NCBI GenBank assembly: GCA_037013495.1
Contig: CM072807.1
Location: 10,791,001 to 10,855,000 of the forward strand
DNA from: Hippophae tibetana
Lineage: Eukaryota; Streptophyta; Magnoliopsida; Rosales; Elaeagnaceae
Length of the DNA stretch: 64,000 bases
Reading direction: 5' to 3'
Each line of letters begins with the position of its first letter. Position 1 is the first letter of the stretch. Positions 34,843 to 46,559 of this stretch are shown piece by piece. A program made the position numbers and the translations under genes. The notes under the pieces are model-generated. The model was not told the DNA's origin. It did not search any database and saw only the letters and a program-made list of their open reading frames with translations.

Positions 34843-37800
34843 TTAAAATTCTGGCTTTAGAATGTTGGTATCACTCAAAAGTTCATTTTTCTTGGCAGAA
34901 CCATCTTTGGTTATAATTATACGAACCGACTTACAAGGCTCGGTTTCTTCAAGCATTTGGACCACACTCCTCATTGTAGGTCTCATCTCAGGAAGCCTAT
35001 CTGTGCATAGAACTGCAACCCTTAAGACCTTAATAGCATCTTCCTTGAAAGCCTCTGGTATATTTGAATCAACTAAACTGAATATTCTTTCTCTGCTTTT
35101 TAGATTGCTGCTTATCCAACTCACTATGTCCTTATTTTCTCCATATTTTGCTTCTATTGGCCTTTTGCCTGTTACTAGCTCCATTAGTACAACTCCAAAG
35201 CTATACACATCACTTTTCTCAGTTACTTTGCTGCTGTATCCATATTCTGCATAATTAACAATATTCAAAATTCTAATTAAGAAGAACAAAAACCCAACTG
35301 AATGTTGCTAACATATGTTAAAGTAACATAACTTACCTTATAAGAAGTAGCGCATTGAAATCAAACCATGAAGTTCGAGTAGCAAGTTTTTTTTTTTAGG
35401 AGTTAAACTAGTAAATCGTGAATTTCGAAAAACAATATGACTAACCTGGTGCTATGTAACCATGTGTGCCAGCAATGACATGGGTTGAGTCCTTTCCTCC
35501 AGTGACTTGAACATTCTTGGCAAGTCCAAAATCAGCAATTCTAGGCTTCAAGAACTCATCTAACAGAATGTTGCTAGACTTAACATCTCTGTGAATCACT
35601 GGCTTCTCCAAACCATGATGCAGATATTCTAAACCTTTGGCTGCTCCAACTGCTATCTCGTATCGAGTCTCCCAATCGAGTTCCATCTTTGAAGACGTGT
35701 GCAGCCTATCCCATAAGCTCCCATTTGGTAAATACTCATAAACCAACAAGCTTGAGTCTTCACTAGTAATGCTGCAGTACAATTTAACCACATTGACATG
35801 CCTTATCGAGCTCAAAGTCTGCACCTCAGCATCAAACTCTTTCGATTTCCCACCAGCAACACGCTTCGAAAGCATTGAACTAGTACTACTATGAATCTTG
35901 TTCCAGCCTTTTGAATCTAAATTCCATATGTGCTTTACAGCAAGCTCTTTTTCATTACCAACTACAACTCTGTATACATTTCCTGACCCTCCTTTTCCAA
36001 TTTGATTCTGTGGCTTAATGGAATCAAGAATCTCATCTTCTGTGAAACTTAAAACATGAAAAGACTTCACATCCCAAGATTCTTCCTTTAATGATCTTTC
36101 TTGATCATCATCACTTTCTTTCTTCTTTATATACAAGAACCATAATAAAGACACAAGCAAAATAGCAGTACCAACTGCAAAGCAAATAATGAGTGTAACC
36201 ACATCCTTAGACTTACGAGAAGTCTTTGAACACTGTTGGAATAAAGAGTTTATATCTATGCTGCAGAGTCTTGGATTTCCATTAAAACTACCATTATAAG
36301 CTGCAATAGATAGTGACTGAGGTATTGGACCATTCAACCTATTGTGAGATAGATCAAGAAGACTTAGCCTCAAAGACACTAAACCATCAGGAATTTGACC
36401 TGAAAATTCATTTTGGGACAAATTTAAAGCATTGAGATTTGGTAAAGAGCCTAAGGATGATGGGATGTTACCAGAAAGTGAGTTATTGGCCATATTTAAG
36501 TCATTGAGTGACACACATGAGCATAAAGACTCTGGTATTGAACCAGATAACATATTACTCTGCAAATAAAGATTGCCCAATTTCTTCAAATCTCCAATTT
36601 TGGTTGGAATTTTCCCTGAAAGATGATTATTTCTCAAGTTAATTGAAACTAAAGAAGAAGCTTTGGAAATCTCATCTGGTAACTCCCCATTTAGACGATT
36701 GTTTGCAACAAACAACTGACTAAGAGCCTTAGCCTTTTCAATATCAGAAGTAATTGGACCTTCAAATTGATTTTCTTCAATGTCAATTATGTCTAAATTC
36801 GGCAATCCCCAAATACCAGCTGGAACTACACCAGAAAGTGAGTTCTTGCTAACTCTGAAACGTGTCAAAGTAAGACAATTTGCATAATTCTCAGGTATTT
36901 CACCTGTAAGATTGTTTTGAAGGATCAGAATAGCAGTCATGGCTCCACTTTTGCACATATCGGGTGGGATAGGACCTGTCAAGAAATTTTCAGATACATC
37001 AATGAAATCAAACTTGGCCCAAGACCCAATTTTTTGAGGAATTGGGCCAGTTAACTTGTTAGTATACAGAGACAGCTTCACAAGCCGCTTGAATTCTCCA
37101 AACTCTGCTGGAATTTCACCAGAAAACTCGTTCATAAATAGCTGGAGGGTTACCAAATTGGTTAAGAAACTCAACTCTGATAAATCACCTTGAAGATTAT
37201 TCATAGAAGCATCAAAATTCTCAAGGTTGGTGAGGTTTCTTAACCCAATGGGTAGTTTTCCTGTAAATGAATTGTTGTAAAGCTCAAGTTGTCTGAGATT
37301 CTTAAGCATACCAATCTCTGCTGGAATCTCACCGTTCATGTTATTATCAGAAAGCTCCAAGTTTGTGAGTTCTGTGAGTTTTCCAATTCCTGCTGGTACC
37401 TTCCCTTTTATGCCACAATTTGAAAGATAAAGCCAGTTCAGCTTAGTGAGGTTAAGTACTTCCATTGGAAACTCACTTTCTTGAAATGGATTATCTCCTA
37501 AACCCAATTGAACAAGGCCCAACATTTTTCCAAGTGATTTCCATGGGAAAATTCCAGAAAATCTGCTGTTGTTCAAGTAAAGATACTGCATATAACTCAA
37601 AGAAGATATGTCAGGAATAGAGCCACTGAAAAAATTGTTACCCAAATCCAAATAATGTAATTTTGTGCAGTTGTTCAATTCCTTTATGACTGGACCGTTA
37701 AAGGAGTTGGATCCCAAAGAAAGCTTAACCAATGACTTAAGCTTGCACAGTTCATCAAAAGGAACAACCCCAGATAGCTTTTGATGGGAAAGCTCAATTT

Positions 37801-38020
37801 CTGTAACAGAGCCATTTGAATTACAGGTAATACCAGAGAAACTGCACAGAGAGTTAATGGGTTGCCATGAATTGAACACGTTGTTGGTATTTGAATTATG
37901 TAAAGAAGATTTGAGCTTGAGAAGAATTTGAAGCTCGTCGGACGTTATGCCGGAAAAGAGAGAAAGGAAACAGAGGAGGTAGAAAGTAAGAGAAATTTGC
38001 CGGGAATAGGGTGTTGACAT
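34843..38020 (-). CDS. RLK7: LRR-XI receptor-like kinase, RLK7/HAIKU2-like (two exons)
   Basis: Exon 1 is 38020-35446 and exon 2 is 35246-34843, joined over a 199-bp GT-AG intron (35445-35247) that restores the kinase motif GYIAPEYGYS. The product is 992 residues, close to Arabidopsis RLK7 and HAIKU2. I chose the Met at 38020 because it starts a normal signal peptide (SLTFYLLCFLSLFSGITS). An in-frame ATG at 38101 would put 27 polar residues in front. After a Cys-containing N-terminal cap (CSFSGITC) come about 20 extracellular LRRs, a paired-Cys C-cap and one membrane span (about 605-628, VVTLIICFAVGTAILLVSLL). The cytoplasmic Ser/Thr kinase (about 668-955) has a GKGGSGNVY loop, the AVKH lysine, HRDVKSSN (an RD kinase) and DFGLAK, so it looks catalytically competent. 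Family knowledge: RLK7 perceives PIP-type peptides in defence and stress, and HAIKU2 controls endosperm growth and seed size. Phrases such as SLLVYEYLPNGSLWD and SLRLSLLDLSHNRL favour RLK7. Confidence 0.93.
35247..35445 (-). other. Intron of the RLK7-like gene
   Basis: The donor is CACCAG followed by GTTAGT and the acceptor is TTATGCAG followed by AATATGG on the minus strand. An intron in the Glu codon of the APE motif is common in LRR-XI kinase genes. The 5' and 3' frames are each closed by stops inside the intron. Confidence 0.92.
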
Positions 38021-38103
38021 ATCTGTTTGGTTGTTGACAGCAGAGAAATTGAGAGAGTTGAGTTGTGTATTAAAACGGTACCAGAGAATGAAAGTTAACA
38101 AGT

Positions 38104-38112
38104 TTCATTATA
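38104..38112 (-). promoter_or_regulatory. Likely TATA box of the RLK7-like gene
   Basis: On the minus strand TATATAATG lies about 85-92 bp upstream of the chosen start codon. That is a reasonable distance for a short plant 5' leader, and it argues against translation from the ATG at 38101. AT-rich surroundings make chance matches likely. Confidence 0.35.
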
Positions 38113-39590
38113 TAACATATTTCGGCTTTCAACTATAACTTTTTTAATAACATAAAAATATATATATATTTAACGTAGATTTAAAAATATAATACATATT
38201 TTTGATATCATAAAAAAATATTTATTTTAAAAATTAAAAGTAAAACAATTGGATTATTTAATTATATAATAATAAAAAAAATGATAAATAAGTTTTTCAA
38301 AAATTACATAAAATAACATCTTAACATATATAATAATAAAAATAATATACAGGTAACATTAAATAATATTTATTAAAAAAATTCAATATTAAACATGTAA
38401 AATCGATAGGAATTCAACTTCAACAAGTCCATCTAGATGGTATTTAAATAAAAAAATTGATTTTAAATTTTTTTGTAATAAAAATATTTAAAACATAGAC
38501 ATAAAAATAATATTTTTATAATTACAACTTTTAAAATTTTTAAGAAATTTGAAAGAATTTTTTTTTCATGTAATGATTCATTAATCAAAATTTAAATTGT
38601 GATTTGTTAATAATAAAGTCGTATTTATTTTAAGGTAATGATATTATCTCAATTAAATTTATTATTATTAAAATAATTTTTTATTAATGATAATTTTATA
38701 CAATAATAATAACATTAAAATATAATTAATAATACCAATATAATAATAAATTCATATATTTTTTATTATAACAACATCATTTTCCTTATTTTATCTTCTT
38801 ATGTTTTAACTTAATATCAAAACAATAACTCAACTATCAAGTTGAATGGTACAACATATAACATTAACTATTTTTAAGAGACTAAGACAGTGCCACTTTA
38901 ACTAAGAAGTTAAGTAGTCAAAGGTCCAATTATGAAGGTTTTTTAGAGTTTAAACATAACAGAGAGATTTAACAGAAAATAATATATACAAAAATATAAA
39001 AGGACATAAATATTTACAATTTATGTTTGTAACTGTTATTTTTCTTGGAAAATTGCTTAAATATTTTTTTCCTCTTTATTTAAATTGTTGGTTTTATTGG
39101 ACAAATTGTTGGTTTTATTGGTATTTGAATTTAGTGGCAAACAAAGTTAATTAATAAAAGATGGGATAAGTGCGTTTGTCTTCATACAACTTTTTTTTTT
39201 TTTTGTTAAATTAATTAACTCGAATTCTTTCTAACTCTAACTATCTTATAAGATAAGTTAATGATTTCACGGTATATAATGCCGTGGTATTTTAAATAAA
39301 TAAGATTTAAAATTAATATAATTTAAAAAATATATCAAATACTTAAAATAAAAAATAATATAATTAATAAATATATATATTCAAAGAATAATCAATAACA
39401 CATACTAATCCCTTTTGTTTCCTTTTGATAACCAATGTTGATTGCAACTTTTGTGATTTTGGAAGTGAGCAATAAATATATGTTTGTTCGAGCCAACCCA
39501 ATTATCTCATTCAAGGCCTTTTTCTCGTGCATTTGCGTCTTTGCTTTCCCACTTCTTTGAAATAATAGTTTATTTATTTTTATAAAAAAA
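38113..39590. other. AT-rich upstream region of the RLK7-like gene
   Basis: The promoter-side intergenic DNA, strongly AT-rich. It contains the inverted relative (about 38640-38770) of the repeats at 33455-33825. An 85-codon minus-strand frame at 39392-39649 overlaps the chromovirus LTR. Its part left of 39591 has slightly richer composition but no recognisable motif, so I do not call it a gene. Confidence 0.45.
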
Positions 39591-39970
39591 TGATAGGTGC
39601 TAAACTTAACAAACCAAACGCACGCGCATAGAGAAGAGAGAATAGCCATGTGGTTTCAACTCAGAGCCACGATCGAGCTCGGAAGAAAAAGGGGAACCAT
39701 TCCAATTTGTTAGGAAAGACCACGCAAACTATTAAAAGAATTTCTGACAGGTGTGAAGGGCACGTAGGTAGTACTCATACCATTCTCGCTATTTTTCAGT
39801 TACGATCCAACTGTTTTCAATTAATCATTGTAATTTCATTACAATAATTCTGATATGTAAGGCTATATAAAGGGCCAAGGAATCCAGAGAAAAGTAATGA
39901 GAATCAAGGCATTTTTTTCCTCTATGTGTGTCATCTTCTTCCTTAGCTCTTCTAAATTAAAAATCTAACA
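39591..39970 (+). repeat. 5' LTR of the chromovirus
   Basis: 380 bp paired with 44370-44746. A TATA box (GCTATATAAAG, about 39862-39872) lies about 100 bp before the LTR end, with matching sequence in the 3' LTR near 44634-44644. Confidence 0.9.
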
Positions 39971-39984
39971 GTGGTATCAAAGCC

Positions 39985-41069
39985 ATGGACACCAGGGGTA
40001 AATCCAATACTGAGTTTCGCAGCGAAGTAATGAAAACCCTGGCAAGGTATGAATTAGGCTTCGATCAGGTAGGCGCGATCTTACAAGCTGTGCTCATCGA
40101 GTTTAAGGACTTCGTGTCACTCGGAACTTACCTGAAGAAAATCCGTTCGCATGAGAAGAAAACCCACGCCTAAATGGTGGGTTAAGAAACCCTAATGAGC
40201 CACCACACTCCCACTTTAGACTCTCATTTCCTACCTTTGCAGGAGAACCCACTGGTTGGATATACAAAGTTGAGCAATACTTTGAGTTCACAAATACTAT
40301 ACCAGAACAACGAGTGCAGTTGACATCGTTTCATTTGGATGGTATTGCCTTACAGTGGCATAGATGGACCACCAAGTCCCGTGGACCACTCACTTGACAG
40401 CTGCAATTTGGGCCAACTAATTATGAAGATCCATCTGAAGCTCTAACTAGATTCTGATATACCTCAAGCGTAACTACTTACCAGGAAGCATTTGAGAAAC
40501 TCTCTCACAGAGTGGATGGCCTTCCAGAAGAATTTTTAATAGGTTGTTTCATCACTGGGTTAAGAGATGAGATTAGAATTGAAGTAAAAATTAAGAAGCC
40601 ACGAACGTTGGCTAAAGCTATAGGGGTGGCAAGATTTATTGAAGAAAAGAATCTACTCCAGAGGAAAGCCATTCAATATCCACGATACCCTACATCCTCA
40701 ATAGCAACAAGGACCTCTATTAACCCTAATGCTGGTGTGTTAGGATCCCCACCCCAACAACGACCCAACTCAGCACCAATTGCCTCAACTACTACATTTC
40801 TTCGCATCACTAATCAGGAGACATGTGAGCATCAAGATAAGGGGCTATTCTACTACTGTGATGAGAAGTTCACAGTTGGCCACCGTTGTGCACGTCCACA
40901 GTTGTTTATGATAGAAGAGATGGAACACAATCTCTCAAGAAACTCTGAAGAAAAGTTGGAACAAGAATTACAAGAGGTAATTCCTAAGATCTCATTTCAT
41001 GCTATAACAGAAGCTGAACATCCTCAAACCATACGAGTAATAGGGCAGTTAAGAAAAAAAAAGTGCTAG
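39985..41069 (+). pseudogene. Chromovirus gag, frameshifted
   Basis: The start is ATG 39985 just after the primer-binding site. The frame breaks before about 40230. Another frame then gives the retrotransposon gag domain (GWIYKVEQYFEF, then SFHLDGIALQWHRW near 40330-40365). This continues into the open stretch 40512-41069 (DGLPEEFLIGCFITGLRDEI), so 40230-40510 carries stops (for example at 40396 and 40457). The C-terminal region has a zinc-knuckle-like FYYCDEKFTVGHRC typical of this clade, with the first Cys replaced by Tyr. Confidence 0.8.
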
Positions 41070-42669
41070 TGTTGATTGACGAAGGAAGTACTCACAATTT
41101 CATTGATCAAGCTCTTACTCTCCAATATGGAATAATTATCACCAATGGAAAGAAGTTGGAAGTAATGGTGGCCAATAGTGAGAAGGTGGAATGCACAGGG
41201 AAATGCCGCAACCTTAGCCTTACTATACAAGGGTATCAGGTAACTGCAAATTTCTATGTCCTTCCTGTTGTAGCATGTCAACTGGTTTTAGGTGTCCAAT
41301 GGCTTGAGACTTTGGGTCCTATCGAGATGGACTATAACAAGCTAACCATCAGCTTCTAGGAGAAAATGTATTTCTCATAAGCTTCAAGGGTTAGGGCACA
41401 CAAACATTACAGCCCTAACCTATAAGGAAACCCATAGCCTTCCAGATATATGGTTGTTCCTTCAGATACTTCCCAATAAACCCTCAGGAGAACAAACTAG
41501 AAATCATTCACCTAAGATAAGTGAAATATTGGCTGCATTTCCTCAAGTGTTTGAACCTCCCACCATCCTTCCTCCTAAATGATTACATGATCATTGTATT
41601 CCTCTACAACCAGGAACAGGACCAGTAAATGTAAGACCCTACCGTTACCCTTACTACCAAAAAACTGAGATAGAAAAAAATGGTATCAGAACTCCTACAC
41701 TCCAACTTGATTAGACCAAGCAACAACCCCTTCTCATCACCGGTATTGTTAGTAAGAAAATCTGATGGAACTTGGAGATTTTGCGTGGATTACAGATCTT
41801 TGAATTCCATTACTATCAAAGATAAATACCCTATACCTGTCATAGATGAGTTATTGGATGGATTGCATGGAGCCAGGGTCTACTCCAAACTGGATCTTCG
41901 ATCAGGGTATCATCAGATCAGGGTTCGTGAAGATGATACCCTAAAAACAAAATTCCGAACACATGCAGGCCACTATGAGTTTCTTATGATGCCTTTTAGC
42001 CTCACTAATTCCTCAACCACCTTTCAAAGATTAATGAATGATATTTTTAGACCTTATCTCAGGAAATTTATATTGGTTTTCTTTGATGACATTTTAGTGT
42101 ATTCTCAGTCATAGGAGGATCATACACTACATCTACAAACTGTTTTGCAGGTGTTAGCAGCTAACAACTTAATTGTTAAACCTTCCAAATGTCATTTTGG
42201 TGTATTGTAGGTAGAATACCTAGGACACTTGATATCTGAACAAGGGGTTGCCATGGATCCTGTAAAAATTCGAGCTATTGTGGAATGGCCAACCCCAACC
42301 ACAACAAAGGGAGTCAGAGGGTTCCTAGGATTAGCTGGTTATTATAGAAAATTTATTAGGCACATTGGTGGGATAACAGCACCTCTCACCTCCCTATTAA
42401 GAAAGGAAGGATTTCAGTGGAATGAGGCTCTAACTCAAGCCTTTAAAAAATTGAAAGAAGCATTGACTTCCTCTCATCTCCTAAGGTTACCTAACTTCAC
42501 ACAACACTTTTTCATTGAATGTGATGCTAATGGCATAGGGCTAGGAGCAGTTTTGATCCAGGAAAACCGTCCAGTGGCTTATTATAGCGCTGCCCTCAAG
42601 GGGTCAGCTTTGGCTCTATCAACTTATGAGAAAGAGATGTTGGCTATGGTGAAAGCTATCAAACTATGA
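41063..42669 (+). pseudogene. Chromovirus protease, reverse transcriptase and RNase H
   Basis: Protease is in the open stretch 41063-41359. Its active site reads IDEGSTHNF where DSGSTHNF is usual, so the second catalytic position is changed. RT is open at 41680-42114 ([28 protein letters not shown], then the catalytic block FFDDILVYS near 42080-42105). A TAG at 42112 and another near 42209 interrupt the palm. ORF 42229-42669 is the RT thumb and RNase H (ECDANGIGLGAVL, STYEKEMLA). The frame then continues through a TGA at 42667 (CIDHRSLKYLLEQ). Confidence 0.85.
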
Positions 42670-43060
42670 CGCCCTTATTTGTTGGGAAAACCTTTCACCG
42701 TGTGCATAGATCATAGGAGCCTTAAGTACCTTTTAGAGCAAAGGATCACTACCCTAGCTCAAGCAAGATGGTTACCTAAGCTGCTCAGGTATGCCTATTA
42801 GATTGAATACAAGAAGAGCTCAGAGAATCTGTCAACAGATTCATTGTCAAGAAGGGTGAAATTTCAAATGATCTCCATCTCGCAACCTCAGACAACCTGG
42901 TGGTCTAGCCTCCAAAAATAAGTACAACAATAGCCATTTTATGAGAAACTGCAAGCCAAAGTCTCCACGAGTGTGACACATTTTTTTCCAACATGATGGG
43001 ATTTGGTTCAAAAGAGACAAGGTTAATCTAAACCCACAATCCTCCTTAATTCCTCAGATA

Positions 43061-44335
43061 TTGGCTGAATGCCACTCATCACCAACAACAGGGCACTTCG
43101 GATTTCACAAAACATTTTCCTGTATCAAACAAAATTTTATCTGGCCTAACATGCAGCAAGGTGTGAAAGGATTCATACGATCATGTGATATATGCCAAAG
43201 GTGCAAGTATGATTGTGTGAAACCAACTGAATTGCTGCAGCTCCTACCAATTCTTGATAAAAGCTGGACAGATATCTCAATGGATTTCATTGAAGGGTTG
43301 CCTCCTTCCAAGGGGCATACAGTGATTATGGTGGTGGTGGATCGTTTGACCAAATATGCCCACTTCATAGCTTTGAGACACCCTTTCACTACCCTAACTG
43401 TTGTTAAGGCTTTTTTGGAAAACATAGTACGCTTACATGGCATTCCTACTTCAATAGTCAGTGACAGAGATAAAATATTTGTAAGTTCCTTCTGGAAAGC
43501 CCTGTTCAGGTTACATGGTACTAAGCTATGTATTAGTTCAAGCTACCACCTTCAGACTGATGCACAGACAGAAGTAGTCAACCGCACCTTGTTACAATAT
43601 CTACGTTGTTTTACTGGAGAACAACCAAGCCAATGGATGGAATGGTTGCCTTGGGCAGAATATAGTTATAATACATCTATACATTCTTCCACAAAAATGA
43701 CACCCTTTGAGACAGTTTATGGTCATCCACCCCCTCGCTTATTGGCCTACATTCTTGGCACTTCCAAAGTCCAATTGGTGGTTGAATGCTTGCGTGATAG
43801 GGATAGCATTTTGCGTTATATACACCCTCATCTCATGCTAGCTCAAAATCGTATGAAGTGTCACGTTGATCAATATCGTAGAGAAGTATGCTTTGTAGTA
43901 GGAGATTATGTATACCTTCGCCTTCAACCCTATAGACAAACATTTGTGGCTTTTCGAGCTGCCATAAAGTTAGCTCCACGTTTCTATAGCCCTTACAAAA
44001 TCACAGCACAAATTAGGGTAGTAGCATATAGGCTAGACTTGCCTCCTGATTCTCAGATACACAATGTTTTTCATGTTAGTCGACTCAAAAGACACTTGGG
44101 GCATTACACACCATCCCTCGCGATTCTACCTCCTATCTCAAGTGATCCTACCTCCTATCTTAGATAATTCTACAATGTTTCCTCAGCCTGAGGCTGTCTT
44201 GGACCGAAGAGTGATCAAAAAAGGTAATTATCGACCAAAATTAGAAATTTTAGTGAAGTGGGCTGGAGCATCTACAGAGGATGCTACTTGGGAAAACAAA
44301 TGACATCTTTCTAAGACATATCCATCCTTCATCCT
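43061..44335 (+). pseudogene. Chromovirus integrase with C-terminal chromodomain
   Basis: The 368-residue open frame 43061-44167 holds the integrase zinc-binding region (HFGFHKT, CDICQRCK). The catalytic core has the first Asp in WTDISMDFIEGLP, the second in IVSDRDKIF, and a region around DAQTEVVNRT where the expected Glu is visible. The C-terminal GPY/F-like part follows (YSPYKITAQ, NVFHVSRLKRHLG). A frame change before about 44170 leads to the chromodomain (ILVKWAGASTEDATWE), cut by a TGA at 44301. In known chromoviruses this domain targets integration to heterochromatin marks. Confidence 0.85.
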
Positions 44336-44369
44336 TGTGGATAAGGATTCTTAGGAAGGGAGGAGTTAA

Positions 44370-44746
44370 TGAGTGCTAAATGTACCAAGCCAAGCACACG
44401 CATACAGAGAAGAGAGAATAGGCATGTGGCTTCAACCCAGAGCCACAATCGTGCTCTGAAGAAGAGGGGAACCACTCCAATTTGTTAGGAAGGACCACGC
44501 AAGCCATTAGAAGAATCTATGACATGTGTGAAGGGCGCAAAGGTAATGCCCATACAATTCCCGCTATTTTTCTGTTACGATCCAACTGTTATCAAATCAC
44601 TTTAATTTCACTACAATAATTCTGATCTATAAGGCTATATAAAGAGCCAAGGAATCTAGAGAAAAGTAATGAGAATCAAGGCATTTTTTTCCCTCTATGT
44701 GTGTCATCTTCTTCCTCGGCTCTATTTCTAAATTAAAACCCTAACA
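44370..44746 (+). repeat. 3' LTR of the chromovirus
   Basis: 377 bp, starting TGAGTGCTAAATG after the polypurine tract and ending CCCTAACA. It is clearly similar to the 5' LTR with scattered substitutions, so the insertion is not very recent. Confidence 0.9.
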
Positions 44747-45599
44747 AAAAATTGATGTCATAAAAGAAAAGTCTAGGAGCAATGGATTTTATGCCCCATC
44801 ATTTTATCTCATTAGCCATAATTGATTAAATGGAGTTCCAATGAGTTGACATGACCAAATGATTAATAGAAATAATGTAAGTTTATGGGAAAATGTAATG
44901 GAAAATGCTCTCGTCTTAAACATTTTAGCAATATTTATGGAAAATTATGATTTTATGACAAAAATAAATAAGTTAAACGGCAAATGTCTCAACTCTCAAT
45001 TAAACATATTTTAGTTTAATGGATTCTATTTAAATAAAAGATTCAACGTGTAACCCAATTTTGAAAAGTTCTACCCATTATGTAAGAATATGAGATATGC
45101 TTGTGTTTAAAGTGATAACCTTAAGGTGTTCTCACTTGTTCAAAACATTCTGAAGTATTGAAAAACCAATCATCAATTTGGTTTGTCAATATAGTCGAAC
45201 TTAAATTAGTTTATATTTTTACTAATGTATCTTTTGACACGATGTAACGTGTACCCTTATATTTATTTGCTGAATTAACCAAAATTATACCACATACAAT
45301 GAAAAAAGCTTATGGAGAGGTTAAAAAGTTTATTAATCTAAAAAGTGAGTTGAAATTAGAAAAAAAGAAGTAGACTATCATAAAAGCTATACCAGAAAAA
45401 TAAAAAAAAGAAGGATAAGCCTAGAGAAATAAAATCAAGACAAAGTGATCAATAGAAACAATTTTTTTGCCCTAAGTCTCAAAAGGGGTGGCCAATGGTC
45501 AAGAAATCATCAACCTTGGGATAGGTCATTATTACACTTTTGAGGTCCACCTTTAAGAGTAAGTTTGACTCAAGCTATATTGAGGATGGAGAATGAGAA

Positions 45600-46300
45600 A
45601 AACATTAGATGGCCACCGAAGATGGGAGAGAGATACATCTAAATGGTATGCCTTTCACAAGGATATAGGTCATAAAAAACAAGATTGTAGACATTTGAAA
45701 AATAAATAGAAGATTTGTTATCTAAAGGATACTTGAGTGACCTTGTAGGAAATGATAACAGAAGATCAAACTGTCAACCTCAATGTGAAACTTTAAGACT
45801 ATATGATCCACTAATTAATAAGGTAGAGCCACACAATGAAGATATTGTGAGTACCATTCATACTATATATGAAGTACTTGGGCTCAATGGGACCTCTAAT
45901 AACGCACACAAAAGATATGCTTAAGAGTTGTGTGGATCACCTCATGTTTATAATTTACATAAAGGTCTATCCTCTAAAGCATTTACCTTGTCCAGTAATG
46001 ACAAGACCTTGGCTCCTTATGAAGACCCTTTGATAGTCACCCCACAGATGAGGTCATGCGATATCTGTAGAATCTTGATCGATACTAGGAGTTCAGTTGA
46101 TTTTATTTTTCTTGCAAAAATGAAAGCATTAAGTGTGAAAGATTACGACAAGAAGAATTTACCTCAATGGGATTCAACAATAACACCAGCTATGTTGTTG
46201 GAACTGTGATGTTGATTGTCATGGAAACTAAGTCAATACTTACAACCAAATTTGTGGTGATTGATGCTCCAGCCCACTACAATGTTATTTTGGGGAGACC
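45600..46300 (+). pseudogene. Tat-lineage gag C-terminus and protease
   Basis: Near 45635-45700 the frame reads a gag end resembling the Tat pattern 'FHKD.GH...DC..LK' (KWYAFHKDIGHKKQDC). It continues in another frame as GYLSDLVGN (45727 onward). ORF 45928-46209 contains the protease region: 'CRILIDTRSSVDFIFL' in place of the usual VDTGSSAD, so the DTG triad is mutated to DTR. Downstream 'AHYNVILGRP' (near 46270-46300) is the typical protease-to-RT linker motif. Confidence 0.7.
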
Positions 46301-46559
46301 ATAGATACATAAGATGAAGGTAGGTTCATATACTTTCCACCAAGTCATTAAATACCCAACAGATGAAGGCATAAAAGAGACAAGAGAGACCAAGAGAAAG
46401 CTAGGAATTTTTATAATGCTATAATAAATAATATGTTTTCCAAATAGAAATTACAGTGTGGGTCTCTTCAAAAAAGACCCAGTGGTAAGTGCCTAGTAGA
46501 ATCAGTCGATTTAAGTGGAGTTCAAGATTCACAAGTTGGAGATGAAGGGGAAGACAACT

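Larger units (their letters stand above)
39591..44746 (+). mobile_element. Gypsy chromovirus (Reina-like), structurally near-complete
   Basis: LTRs of 380 and 377 bp (39591-39970 and 44370-44746), TG...CA, flanked by AAAAA on both sides, which fits a 5-bp duplication but is weak evidence in an A-run. A tRNA-Met primer-binding site (TGGTATCAAAGCC) starts at 39973 and a polypurine tract (GGAAGGGAGGAG, about 44354-44365) precedes the 3' LTR. Gag, protease, RT, RNase H, integrase and a terminal chromodomain follow in gypsy order. The chromodomain defines the chromovirus branch, and the small size and gag style suggest Reina. Stops and frameshifts in gag, pol and the chromodomain make it non-autonomous. 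Confidence 0.9.

Noticed and set aside
38021-38101. N-terminal extension of the receptor kinase from ATG 38101
   Set aside because: It would place 27 polar residues before the signal peptide, and a TATA-like sequence lies almost on top of that ATG.
39392-39649. 85-codon minus-strand ORF next to the chromovirus
   Set aside because: Its first part lies in the chromovirus LTR, and the rest has no recognisable motif.
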